The notes under the pieces were generated by a model. It had not been told where the DNA came from and ran no database searches. It saw only the letters and a program-made list of their open reading frames with translations. Made by a program: the position numbers and the translations under genes. This document shows positions 25,621-34,550 of a stretch of DNA of 64,000 nt, one piece after another. The DNA comes from Ignavibacterium sp. (lineage in GTDB: Bacteria > Bacteroidota > Ignavibacteria > Ignavibacteriales > Ignavibacteriaceae). Where the stretch lies: positions 1 through 64,000 of the forward strand of contig JAGXRK010000001.1 in the NCBI GenBank assembly GCA_018335755.1. Reading direction: 5' to 3'. The first letter of the stretch is position 1. The number at the start of each line of letters is the position of its first letter.

Positions 25621-26640
25621 TTAAAAAGCCACCTGCGCTCCAACCAACAAAGTATGATGTTTGGGCATTGATTTTGCCGGCACAATATAATTTATCCTGA
25701 ACCGGGAAATTTGTGAGGGCCAGATATTCAATCCAAGGATTACCATTTCGTTTGCATCTATCGCGTCATTCATCTTAAAACTGTCCCATCTTAAAAGCAA
25801 CTGCACTTTATTAATAATCATATAACCAATTGTTGCCTGGTAGCTGAATGGTTCAAATTCTTCAGCATCTGCAGGATCAAGTTTTGCATAAACTGCTTCA
25901 CCGCTTATCATCCACTTGTCGTATTCTAACCTGGTATCACCGCCGAGTAGAAATCTCTTGCCTTCGAATGCATTGTTAATCGGTGATATGTTCACATTTT
26001 TATCATTGCTTTGCGCAACATTAACTGCAATCTCTAACTTATCACCTTTGTTTTCAGATATTATAGGATTAAAAGATAGTCTTCCAACATACATCATATC
26101 GTTATTATCATTTCCAGATGAAGAATACCTGTTGCCGTTAAATATACCAGCAGAATAAGTTAATTGTGTTCCCGGGATCAATCCTCTTGCCGTAACACCA
26201 ATCTGTCTGTTTGGAACAAGTGCCGTAAGTTGTGCACGACTGACAAAATCAGTATAGGGTGTACTGATCAAAAATTCCCTGCTGAAAGGAGCTTTGTATA
26301 AACCGGCGTCAACAATAAATGATTTATCTATTTCATAATATATCCTTGCATCAAGAATTGAAGGAGATCTCGTAAATGAAGTTTGAATTGCATAGCCAAT
26401 TCCCTTATCGAACTTCCCGGAAAGCTTAAGTCTTAAATTGGTAAGTTCAAATCCGTTTGTGCCTGCCTGACGCTCAATCTGAAAATTACCTGTAGACTGC
26501 AGGACCAGACCAATTCTTAAATATGGTTTGCTGAATGCACTCTTAAATTCTTCAAATAGAGGCTCTTCCGAATTCTGGGCTTGGGATGATACGTTGTACA
26601 TGATCGCAATGGCAATCAGAAGACTAAAAAAGTATTTCAT
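25621..26640 (-). CDS. Phosphate-selective porin O/P-like outer-membrane protein
   Basis: The 339-aa protein has a signal peptide (residues 1-22, ending SSQAQ). The mature part is beta-strand-rich: LRIGLVLQSTGNF, FELTNLRLKLSGKFDKGIGYAIQTSF, ILDARIYYEIDKSF and VDAGLYKAPFSREFL are typical of the OprO/OprP-type porin family, and it ends in aromatic V-A-F. It probably forms a trimeric diffusion channel; ion selectivity cannot be stated. The frame extends 14 codons further upstream, but the ATG at 26640 gives a proper signal peptide and has AAGGA 7 bases before it. Confidence 0.8.
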   Translation of the reverse strand: MKYFFSLLIAIAIMYNVSSQAQNSEEPLFEEFKSAFSKPYLRIGLVLQSTGNFQIERQAGTNGFELTNLRLKLSGKFDKGIGYAIQTSFTRSPSILDARIYYEIDKSFIVDAGLYKAPFSREFLISTPYTDFVSRAQLTALVPNRQIGVTARGLIPGTQLTYSAGIFNGNRYSSSGNDNNDMMYVGRLSFNPIISENKGDKLEIAVNVAQSNDKNVNISPINNAFEGKRFLLGGDTRLEYDKWMISGEAVYAKLDPADAEEFEPFSYQATIGYMIINKVQLLLRWDSFKMNDAIDANEMVILGLNIWPSQISRFRINYIVPAKSMPKHHTLLVGAQVAF

Positions 26641-26747
26641 ATATTTCCTTCGACTAATGAATTGAATGATACAAAAATGCAAATTAAATTATTTGCACCA
26701 GTGAAATTTGTTATTGTAATGGAATAATTCCAAATAATTTAAACTGG

Positions 26748-27326
26748 TTAGTTGATATTGCATAATTCTTTATATCTGAAACAGCTTATAAGATGATCAT
26801 TAACCATACCGGTTGCCTGCATGTGAGCATAAATTATTGTTGAGCCGACAAAGGTGAAGCCGCGTTTTTTCATATCCTTGCTGATAAGATCAGATAGTTC
26901 TGTTCTTGCAGGAAGTTCCTTGAGAGATTTATATTTGTTTTGAATTGGTTCGTGGTTTAAAAATCCCCAGATATATTTATAAAAAGTTCCGAACTCTTTT
27001 CTTATCTGAAGATATGCTTTTGCATTTTTAACAGCACCTTCAACTTTAAGTTTGTTGCGGATTATACCTTCGTCTTTAAGAAGAGAATTGATTTTTCGTT
27101 TATCATACTTTGCAACTTTGTTATAGTTAAAATTATCAAATGCTTTACGGAAATTTTCCCTTTTATGTAAAACTGTTCGCCAGCTTAGTCCGGCTTGAAA
27201 TCCTTCCAGTATCAGGAACTCAAACAACTTTTTATCATTATGTAAAGGAACACCCCATTCTTCATCGTGATACTTTATCATCAGTTTGTCATCAGAAGGC
27301 CAGGTACAGCGTATTTGGGTTTTCAT
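26748..27326 (-). CDS. tag: DNA-3-methyladenine glycosylase I
   Basis: The 192-aa base-excision repair enzyme removes 3-methyladenine from alkylated DNA. The HhH-family Tag signature is complete: RCTWPSDD at the N-terminus, YHDEEWGVPLHND, LILEGFQAGLSWRTVLHKRENFR and the C-terminal GSTIIYAHMQATGMVNDH. The zinc-snap ligands Cys7, His20, His178 and Cys182 are all present. AGGAGG-like sequence lies before the start. It is probably cotranscribed with the membrane gene upstream (27354-27881), 27 bases away. Confidence 0.95.
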   Translation of the reverse strand: MKTQIRCTWPSDDKLMIKYHDEEWGVPLHNDKKLFEFLILEGFQAGLSWRTVLHKRENFRKAFDNFNYNKVAKYDKRKINSLLKDEGIIRNKLKVEGAVKNAKAYLQIRKEFGTFYKYIWGFLNHEPIQNKYKSLKELPARTELSDLISKDMKKRGFTFVGSTIIYAHMQATGMVNDHLISCFRYKELCNIN

Positions 27327-27353
27327 TTATCCTCCTTTTTTTGAATTAAGAAT

Positions 27354-27881
27354 TTAAGATGCTTTTCTTTTATAAAAGCCCAATATAATTCCGAGTGCAA
27401 GAGACCATAATGCCGCTAATCCAATTTGAAACTCTTTTGGTAAAATAAATGTGATTGTGTGTGCAGGGATCCAGAACCAGAGCAGTGAATAAAATCCCTT
27501 ATCAATATTCTTCCAGTTTTTTTCTCCCGCTATAATATTATCCATTAACCGGTGCATTATTACCAGGAATGGTCCGAATTGAAGATTCATTGATGTAGAT
27601 ATAGCAAAAGCTTTTCCAATACCTTCAAACTGTGGCAAGTAAGAATTGTTAATAAGCGATTCAACAAATCCATGAAAACCGATGAAAGCATATTTAATCA
27701 TCACGGCTAGAATGGACCACTCTATAACTTTTAGTAAAAGTGTTTTTAAATCGTAGGGAAGAAATATTTTCCGTTTTACTATCCAGTAAGAAACAGTATC
27801 ACCAAGTGTTCCCAGTATAGAAAACTGAATAATGGCAGAAATAATCGGGTAAGCTGTTACAAAATCAATATACCAGTTCAT
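27354..27881 (-). CDS. Mpv17/PMP22-like membrane protein
   Basis: The 175-aa protein has four hydrophobic helices. Its C-terminal half shows the Mpv17/PMP22 pattern: FGPFLVIMHRLMDN, then WKNIDKGFYSLLWFWIPAHT, then a P-x5-LAALWSLALG helix. In eukaryotes Mpv17 is a small organellar membrane channel-like protein. The N-terminal half (YPIISAIIQFSILGTLGD) also matches the family's YP-xx-xxxxxxxxxxGD start. Bacterial members are little studied, so no function is proposed. It lies directly upstream of tag on the same strand. Confidence 0.6.
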   Translation of the reverse strand: MNWYIDFVTAYPIISAIIQFSILGTLGDTVSYWIVKRKIFLPYDLKTLLLKVIEWSILAVMIKYAFIGFHGFVESLINNSYLPQFEGIGKAFAISTSMNLQFGPFLVIMHRLMDNIIAGEKNWKNIDKGFYSLLWFWIPAHTITFILPKEFQIGLAALWSLALGIILGFYKRKAS

Positions 27882-28012
27882 TAGTTGTAGTTTTTGTTTT
27901 TAATTAATTTAACCAGAGGAAAATTAGAAGTAAAACCCGACTGTGCAAAATTTTTATTTGAGAATAATTCGATCAGAAAAAAACTCGAAACACTCAGGCG
28001 TATCGAATTTAA

Positions 28013-28039
28013 CTTATGTGCCCTATGTTCCTATGTGGT
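28013..28039. repeat. Short tandem repeat (TATGT units)
   Basis: Three units containing CTATGT or TTATGT occur with 8-9 base spacing in the 251-base gap between the divergent Mpv17-like and SDR genes. It looks like one more dispersed short repeat. The rest of the gap is AT-rich with no gene. Confidence 0.4.
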
Positions 28040-28132
28040 AAAATTTGTTTTCAGCCCTTGTTAGACAAAAGTGAGTAATTGAATTAATTAAACATATATT
28101 TTGTTTTGTAATTATAAAAATTTTAATGGTTT

Positions 28133-29581
28133 ATGATAATACTATTAACAGGAGCTACCGGCTATATAGGTAAACGACTTCTTTCCGTTCTTCTGGAGCA
28201 GGGTCACGAAGTAATTTGCTGCGTAAGAAATAAAAATCGCATTCCCAATGAAGGAATTTACAAGCATTCAAAAATTTCGTTTTATGAGGTGGATTTTCTT
28301 AAGGAAGCTAAATTCATTTACCAGGTAAGAAACATTGATGCGACATACTATCTTATCCATTCGATGAGCTCGAATGTAAAAGATTTTGAATTACTGGAAG
28401 AAACATCCGCAAATAATTTTGTAAAATTAGTTAAGCAGACTTCTGCGCAGCAAATAATTTATCTGGGTGGAATTACAAATGAAGAAAAACTTTCCAAACA
28501 TCTTGCATCAAGAAAAAATGTAGAAGAGATATTAAAGAAAGCCGATATTCCTTTAACCATACTTAAAGCAGGTATAATAGTCGGATCCGGAAGTGCATCA
28601 TTTGAAATAATAAGAGATCTTGTTGAAAAACTGCCGGTTATGATAACGCCCAAATGGCTTAATACAAAACATCAATCAATCGCAATAAGAAATGTAATGC
28701 AGTATTTAACCGGTGTTCTTAATAACAAAAAGACGTTTAATAAATCTTTTGATATCGGCGGACCGGATGTTTTATCATATAAAGAAATGCTTCTGCAGTT
28801 TGCTGAAGTAAGAAATTTGAAGAGATATATTTATACTGTGCCCGTAATGACGCCTCGCCTTTCTTCCTACTGGCTTTATTTTGTTACTTCAACCTCTTAT
28901 AAACTTGCTGTAAACCTTGTTAATAGTATGAAGATTGAAGTAGTTGCCAAAGACAACGAACTTGAAAAAATGCTTGGAATTGAGCCGATCTCATACAAAG
29001 AGGCAGTCAATCTCGCCTTTCAAAAAATTGAGCAAAACATGGTTTTATCAAGCTGGAAAGATTCACTTATATCAAGTTATGGTAAAGATCAGCTATTTGA
29101 ACATATAGATGTTCCGGAATATGGCTGCTTTAAGGATAAGAGAGAAGAAGTGATTACAGGAAGTGTTGATGCGGTTCTAAAAAATATCTGGTCGATCGGC
29201 GGTGAGAGAGGATGGTATTATGGAAACTGGTTGTGGAATATAAGGGGATTTTTAGATAAACTTGTCGGCGGGGTTGGCTTACGAAGAGGAAGAACCAACA
29301 AAACCGAAATTTACCCGGGCGATACATTGGATTTCTGGCGGGTACTTGCTGCGGATAAACAGAACAAGAGATTATTACTTTACGCTGAAATGAAATTACC
29401 GGGCGAAGCATGGCTGGAATTTAAAATTGTAAACAAAGATGGAAAGAATTATTTAAGACAAATAGCTACTTTCCGTCCGAAAGGTTTATTAGGCAGACTT
29501 TACTGGTATTCGGTGCTGCCGTTTCATTTTTTTATTTTCGGCGGGATGATGAAGAATATTATAAACTTTAAACAATCGTGA
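28133..29581 (+). CDS. NAD(P)H-binding SDR with C-terminal DUF2867
   Basis: The 482-aa cytoplasmic protein has an atypical SDR Rossmann domain (residues 1-290; LLTGATGYIGKRLL at the N-terminus and YLIHSMSS, IIYLGGI, LKAGIIVGSGSASFE downstream). The catalytic Tyr-x3-Lys is not evident, as in NmrA/ComplexI-like atypical SDRs. A DUF2867 domain follows (about 330-480; WSIGGERGWYYGNWLWNIRG, RRGRTNKTEIYPGDTLDFWRV). This architecture is common in bacteria but its substrate is not established. The next gene starts 7 bases later, indicating an operon with a flavin reductase. Confidence 0.88.
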   Translation: MIILLTGATGYIGKRLLSVLLEQGHEVICCVRNKNRIPNEGIYKHSKISFYEVDFLKEAKFIYQVRNIDATYYLIHSMSSNVKDFELLEETSANNFVKLVKQTSAQQIIYLGGITNEEKLSKHLASRKNVEEILKKADIPLTILKAGIIVGSGSASFEIIRDLVEKLPVMITPKWLNTKHQSIAIRNVMQYLTGVLNNKKTFNKSFDIGGPDVLSYKEMLLQFAEVRNLKRYIYTVPVMTPRLSSYWLYFVTSTSYKLAVNLVNSMKIEVVAKDNELEKMLGIEPISYKEAVNLAFQKIEQNMVLSSWKDSLISSYGKDQLFEHIDVPEYGCFKDKREEVITGSVDAVLKNIWSIGGERGWYYGNWLWNIRGFLDKLVGGVGLRRGRTNKTEIYPGDTLDFWRVLAADKQNKRLLLYAEMKLPGEAWLEFKIVNKDGKNYLRQIATFRPKGLLGRLYWYSVLPFHFFIFGGMMKNIINFKQS

Positions 29582-29588
29582 AGGCAGT

Positions 29589-30218
29589 ATGATCATTACA
29601 AAAACTCAAATTAGTGATATGGAAAAACTTTACAAAGCTAAACTTATTAATTCATTATCCGGATTTAAAAGTGCAAACCTGATTGGAACCATAAATAAAA
29701 AGGGGATTACTAATCTGGCACTTTTCAGTTCTGTTCTTCACGTTGGAGCAAATCCGCCGCTGATGGGAGTTTTATTCCGTCCCTTATCAGCAATTCGTCA
29801 TACATACGATAATATTAAAGAGACAAAACACTTTACAATAAATCATGTAAGTAAAAACATTTATCAATCTGCTCATCAAACATCAGCACGCTATGATGAG
29901 AACACATCCGAATTTTCAGCATGCGGATTAACGGAAGAATACTCACAAACAATAAAAGCTCCCTACGTAAAAGAATCGAAAATAAAGATTGGACTTGAAT
30001 ACGTTGAAGAACACCACATTAAAGCCAATGATACTGTTTTTCTTGTAGGTGAAATAATTGAGGCCATTCTGCCTGATGATATTGTAAATGCTGACGGTTA
30101 TATTGATTTAGAATCGGCAGGAACATTGACTATAAGCTCACTTGATGGCTATCATGGAACCAAATTGATAAATCGTTTGAGTTATGCAAAGACTGATAAA
30201 GATCTAAAGGCATTATAA
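29589..30218 (+). CDS. Flavin reductase-like FMN-binding protein
   Basis: The 209-aa protein has the split beta-barrel flavin-reductase fold. The N-terminus has KLINSLSGFKSANLIGTINKKGITNLALFSSVLHVGANPP, in which the segment after GFKSAN contacts FMN. PPLMGVLFRPLSAIRHTYDN and FTINHVSK are further family features. It probably binds FMN and reduces flavin or a linked substrate using NAD(P)H. It lies 7 bases after the SDR/DUF2867 gene, so the two may act together in one redox step. Confidence 0.82.
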   Translation: MIITKTQISDMEKLYKAKLINSLSGFKSANLIGTINKKGITNLALFSSVLHVGANPPLMGVLFRPLSAIRHTYDNIKETKHFTINHVSKNIYQSAHQTSARYDENTSEFSACGLTEEYSQTIKAPYVKESKIKIGLEYVEEHHIKANDTVFLVGEIIEAILPDDIVNADGYIDLESAGTLTISSLDGYHGTKLINRLSYAKTDKDLKAL

Positions 30219-30402
30219 ACTCTGTTTTTTCCAATCCTTCTGATAAATATCCGTATCAATACGAAAAGACGGATTTAATTATATTTCAATCGATTTTTGA
30301 AAAATGAATTGCATCTTTTGGCAGAGTACGATAATTTAGCGGTACATACTGACAATTAATTCAAATCATCACATCTAATAATTAAGGAAGGGAGTTTTTA
30401 TA

Positions 30403-32877
30403 ATGAATAAAAATATTCCAGTTAGTGCAATTCTGCTTGTTATTTTAATAACCTCATTCAGCTTAGCGCAGGTTTTTGATTGGGAATGGCAGAACCCCAC
30501 CCCTACCGGTGCAGATCATAACGATGCATTTGTCCTAAGCCCAACTAAATTTATTCTGGCGGGTAACGGAGGTTCGGTCTTAATTTCAACAGATGCAGGT
30601 ATAAATTGGGGACAACAAAACATTGATCCGCTTAATAGAGATATTTATTCAACAACATTTGTTGGTGAAAATATAGGCTATGTTGCAGGAACTGGTGGTC
30701 TAATATTCAAGACTACGGATGGGGGGACGACTTGGACAGAGCAAACTTCCGGTGTAACCAATACCTTATGGGATGTTGATTTTATCAATACAGACACTGG
30801 CTTTGTAGTTGGCGCTTCGGGCACGGTGCTTTATACTACCAACGGTGGAGCTAACTGGTCTGCCTCTAATTATGGCACTACTACATTGTACAAAATTCAC
30901 TTTATTACGGATGATCTGGGCTATATGGGCTCTGCATCTACAACAACCGGAAGATTAATTAAAACAACAGATGGAGGTACTAGCTGGGTTGACATAACTG
31001 CTAGTGTTCCCGGATTAGCTGGAACTGTAAGAGGTATTCATTTTAATGATTCCAACACAGGATGGATTTCGAATAGCCAGGGCAGAATATTTAAAACTAC
31101 TGATGGAGGTATAACCTGGAGCCAGGTTTATGACATAGGTTCAACAACCACAACTATTTACGAAGTTAAATTCATTGATGCTAATAATGGTTACGCAATC
31201 ACAACAGCAGGAAGAGTACTTAAAACAACTGACGGAGGAACAAACTGGGCTCTTACTCAAACAGGTGCAACAAAAAATTTATACGGACTTGCATTGCTTG
31301 GAGTTCAGTCTGCTCAAGCTGAAGGTATATCAACACCAGTACTTATAGGTGGTGATGCCGGCACAATAGTTTCCAGCCTAAATGATGGTGCCACCTGGGA
31401 ATTGGTTCACGTTGCTGCATCTCAGGAAATTCTTCTCCGTAGTTCCTTTCCTTCAGAAAATGTTGGCTATGTCGTCGGTGGAAGTATAACCACGGGCAAC
31501 CAATTTGGAGATATTCTAAAAACCACAGATGGTGGTCTAAGTTGGACTAAGCTACCACTTGATCCTGGTTACAGAACATACTCTGTGTTCTTTCTTGACG
31601 AAAACACCGGATATGTTGGTGAAAGAGGTCCAACCGGTTTATATAAAACTACCGATGGCGGACAAAACTGGACACAGCTTAATACGGGAACAGGTACTGC
31701 TACTAATATTATTTATGACATTAAATTTTTCAACGAAAATCTTGGTCTGGCAATGTATTCAAGCGGACAGGTTGCAAGAACCACTGACGGAGGAAGTACC
31801 TGGTCTGCTGTTTCTGCAGGATGGGGAAGCGCTGCCGGTTATGATATATTTTTCACAGATTCACTTACAGTTTATATTTGCGGAGGGGGAGGAAGGATAA
31901 GTAAATCGATAAATGCAGGCGCATCCTTTTCGCAATTGCCTTCGCTTGGAACAGCAACATTATATTCAATGCATTTCTTCGACCCAAACAACGGTTATGT
32001 GGTTGCAAGTGGAGGAAGAATTTATCAAACTGCTGATGGCATCAGTTTCACAGAAATTCTAAATCCATTAACTACAACTCTTTATAAAATAAATTTTATT
32101 GATAATAATATTGGATGGATCGGTGCTTCAGGTGGAGATCTTTACTACACGGAGGATGGTGGTGTTAACTGGATTCAATCAAACATTTCTCTCGGACCAA
32201 GCCAGTCTATACGCGATATCCAATTTGCAGGAAACAGAATGTGGATCGTTGGTACAGATGGGATGATCATTCGTGGTTATGCTGATCCTCAGATTCCGGT
32301 TGAACTTGCTTTATTCACCGCAACCGTAAACGGAAGTAAAGTTTCGCTTAATTGGATGACGGCTTCGGAGGTTAATAACAGTGGGTTTGAGGTTGAACGA
32401 AAAGTCCTCAGTCCGCAATCTTCAGTCAGCAATTCCGAATATGAAAAAGTCGGCTTTGTAAAAGGTAATGGCACTACTACTGGAGTTTCAACATATTCTT
32501 TTACTGATAAAGGATTAACCGCCGGTGTTTATGATTACAGGATAAAACAAATTGACTTTGATGGTACATTTAAATATTACAATCTGTCTGAATCTATTGA
32601 GATTGGGGTACCGGATAAGTTTGACTTAGCACAGAACTATCCGAATCCGTTTAACCCATCCACAGTGATCAGTTACCAGTTACCAATGAGTGGTATGATT
32701 ACATTGAAAGTGTACAATGTAATAGGTCAGCAGATAGCTGAACTTGTAAACGAAGTAAAGCAAGCCGGAGTTCACACAGTTGAATTCGATGCCTCGAATC
32801 TGCCCAGCGGTGTGTATCTTTACAAATTAAGCTCTGGCAATTTTGTATCAACTAAGAAGATGATGTTAATAAAGTAA
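30403..32877 (+). CDS. T9SS-exported YCF48/BNR-repeat protein
   Basis: The 824-aa protein has a signal peptide (1-22, ending SLAQ). It has about thirteen YCF48/BNR-like propeller units with the Asp-box pattern KTTDGGTTW (residues 55-620). An FN3-like module follows (about 630-735; VELALFTATVNGSKVSLNW) and then the type A T9SS sorting domain (about 740-824; QNYPNPFNPSTVISY, ending STKKMMLIK). It is expected at the cell surface or released. The FN3-like module carries a heptamer-period insert (32403-32437). A GGAAGGGAG sequence precedes the ATG; a terminator follows at 32906-32932. Confidence 0.9.
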   Translation: MNKNIPVSAILLVILITSFSLAQVFDWEWQNPTPTGADHNDAFVLSPTKFILAGNGGSVLISTDAGINWGQQNIDPLNRDIYSTTFVGENIGYVAGTGGLIFKTTDGGTTWTEQTSGVTNTLWDVDFINTDTGFVVGASGTVLYTTNGGANWSASNYGTTTLYKIHFITDDLGYMGSASTTTGRLIKTTDGGTSWVDITASVPGLAGTVRGIHFNDSNTGWISNSQGRIFKTTDGGITWSQVYDIGSTTTTIYEVKFIDANNGYAITTAGRVLKTTDGGTNWALTQTGATKNLYGLALLGVQSAQAEGISTPVLIGGDAGTIVSSLNDGATWELVHVAASQEILLRSSFPSENVGYVVGGSITTGNQFGDILKTTDGGLSWTKLPLDPGYRTYSVFFLDENTGYVGERGPTGLYKTTDGGQNWTQLNTGTGTATNIIYDIKFFNENLGLAMYSSGQVARTTDGGSTWSAVSAGWGSAAGYDIFFTDSLTVYICGGGGRISKSINAGASFSQLPSLGTATLYSMHFFDPNNGYVVASGGRIYQTADGISFTEILNPLTTTLYKINFIDNNIGWIGASGGDLYYTEDGGVNWIQSNISLGPSQSIRDIQFAGNRMWIVGTDGMIIRGYADPQIPVELALFTATVNGSKVSLNWMTASEVNNSGFEVERKVLSPQSSVSNSEYEKVGFVKGNGTTTGVSTYSFTDKGLTAGVYDYRIKQIDFDGTFKYYNLSESIEIGVPDKFDLAQNYPNPFNPSTVISYQLPMSGMITLKVYNVIGQQIAELVNEVKQAGVHTVEFDASNLPSGVYLYKLSSGNFVSTKKMMLIK
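32403..32437 (+). repeat. Heptamer-period array inside a T9SS cargo gene
   Basis: Five 7-base units, the first two AGTCCTC and AGTCCGC, encode a serine-rich insert after GFEVERK in the FN3-like module. By eye the array matches the intergenic array at 47236-47270 at about 25 of 32 positions in the same phase. Confidence 0.7.
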
Positions 32878-32905
32878 TATGTGCTTTAAAATCTATTAGT
32901 AATTT

Positions 32906-32932
32906 GCAGGTCAACTTAAATGTTTGACCTGC
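32906..32932 (+). terminator. Hairpin terminator between two T9SS cargo genes
   Basis: GCAGGTCAA (32906-32914) pairs perfectly with TTGACCTGC (32924-32932), followed by TTTACT. The T-run is short, so termination may be partial; the next gene starts 24 bases on with no obvious promoter of its own. Confidence 0.6.
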
Positions 32933-32956
32933 TTTACTCTATAAGAGGTTCTAAAA

Positions 32957-34303
32957 ATGAGGAAATTCAGTTTCTATAAAGTATTCTTCTCAGTACTGCT
33001 ATCTTTTATATTTTTTGAATCTGATTGGATTCAGGCACAGCAAATTCAGTCCCATCTAACAGAAAATATATACATGTTACCCAAAAGAATAAGTTCTGAT
33101 TCCTTTAATTACTTACACAATTTCATTTCAACTAATAATAGTTTTGCAATTGGAAATACTAATGGCGTTCTAAGGATGGACAGTATTATCGCATCATCAG
33201 TCGAAGGTGGAAGATCAAAAGTATTATTTGAATATGATGATGAAGGTAATATAAAAAACCAGTTATTTTTTCATAATATCGGGAATGTCTGGTTTAATGG
33301 GTATTCAGATTTTTATTATTACGATGAGACCGGAAACCGCGTACTGGAAATCCGTTTAGAATGGAATATTAATAACTGGGATACTCTTTCCCGCATCGAC
33401 TACATCTATAAATCAGAAGGAAAACTGTTCCAGTATATTTTTCAGAGCTTTTCAGAACAAGGCTGGTTAAATAAATTTCGTCAAACTTTCACTTACGATA
33501 GTAATGGAAACCGGGTTAATACATTAGAAGAGGTTTGGATAGAAAACAAATGGCAAAACAACTTTATGGTTGAATTTTATTTCTCTGAAGTTAACCAGCA
33601 AGATTCTTTAATATTTCAAATATCGGATAACAACGAGTGGAAGTATTTTTCCAAGACACACTTCTATTATAATTTACAAACAAATTTCCTGGAATACTTT
33701 CTTTTCAAATTATGGGCAGGAAGTGGGTGGATTGATTATTTAAGACGAAGCATTTTAAACGATTTAAACGGTAATCAGATTGAACACCTTGAAGAAATTT
33801 GGGAGCAGGGAAATTGGACAAATTCGGTAAAAAGAATTTTTTCATACAATGGCTTGAACTACACCGAGTCCGCATATTGTGAAATCTGGAATGTCAATAA
33901 CTGGATACCCGGAAATGATATTATAATCATTGAAAATCCTGATGGTTTTTCCATTGCATTCATCACGCACAGTATGAACATTTATTATTTAGTTACAAGT
34001 ATTAATGAAGATATCAGTACGAATCCCGATGAATTTGTTTTATCGCAGAACTATCCGAATCCATTCAATTCATCGACACAGATCAGCTATCAGTTACCAA
34101 TGAGTGGTATGATTACATTGAAAATATACAATGTAATAGGTCAGGAAGTTGCAGAACTTGTTAATGAAGTTAAACAGGCAGGAGTTCACACTGTTCAGTT
34201 CGATGGAAGCAATCTGGCCAGCGGTGTTTATATGTATAAACTATCTGCCGAGGGCAGATCAGGTAATTTTGTATCAACTAAAAAGATGATGTTAATAAAG
34301 TAA
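32957..34303 (+). CDS. T9SS-exported protein with YD-like repeats
   Basis: The 448-aa protein has a signal peptide (1-27, ending WIQAQQ). Then come repeated units of about 50 residues with the pattern Y-x-D-x-NGN-R-x4-EE-x-W-x4-W-x-N (about 80-335), recalling RHS/YD-type repeats. A type A T9SS sorting domain ends the protein (residues 360-448; QNYPNPFNSSTQISY). The domain shares long near-identical stretches with the preceding gene's C-terminus, suggesting recent duplication or gene conversion of the tail. A four-residue insert AEGR in the last strand pair comes from a small palindrome (34243-34259). The role is unknown. Confidence 0.82.
   Translation: MRKFSFYKVFFSVLLSFIFFESDWIQAQQIQSHLTENIYMLPKRISSDSFNYLHNFISTNNSFAIGNTNGVLRMDSIIASSVEGGRSKVLFEYDDEGNIKNQLFFHNIGNVWFNGYSDFYYYDETGNRVLEIRLEWNINNWDTLSRIDYIYKSEGKLFQYIFQSFSEQGWLNKFRQTFTYDSNGNRVNTLEEVWIENKWQNNFMVEFYFSEVNQQDSLIFQISDNNEWKYFSKTHFYYNLQTNFLEYFLFKLWAGSGWIDYLRRSILNDLNGNQIEHLEEIWEQGNWTNSVKRIFSYNGLNYTESAYCEIWNVNNWIPGNDIIIIENPDGFSIAFITHSMNIYYLVTSINEDISTNPDEFVLSQNYPNPFNSSTQISYQLPMSGMITLKIYNVIGQEVAELVNEVKQAGVHTVQFDGSNLASGVYMYKLSAEGRSGNFVSTKKMMLIK
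34243..34259 (+). repeat. Small palindrome inside T9SS sorting domain
   Basis: ATCTGCC (34243-34249) and GGCAGAT (34253-34259) are perfect inverted arms. Relative to the sister gene (YKLSSGNF), this adds 12 bases encoding AEGR with no frameshift. Confidence 0.55.
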
Positions 34304-34328
34304 ACTTTAAGATAATTTACCAAAAATT

Positions 34329-34354
34329 AAAGCGGGTTAATGACCCGCTTTTTA
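34329..34354 (+). terminator. Rho-independent terminator
   Basis: AAAGCGGGT (34329-34337) pairs with ACCCGCTTT (34343-34351), a 5-base loop lies between, and a T-run follows. It is a strong terminator 25 bases after the stop of the T9SS gene. Confidence 0.88.
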
Positions 34355-34550
34355 TTTGTCTTATATCACACACCTTAAAAAATCACCCGCAGAATTTATT
34401 TCCTGATTCAAAACATTTTTATCTTCGCAGCAGCATTTTTAAATCACCCTGGAACTTTAATCAGAATAACAAACCGATTTTTCTAAACTTAAACCGGTCT
34501 AACAATTTAGAATACAATTATTTCTTTCTTTATTAATATCTAACACTTAT

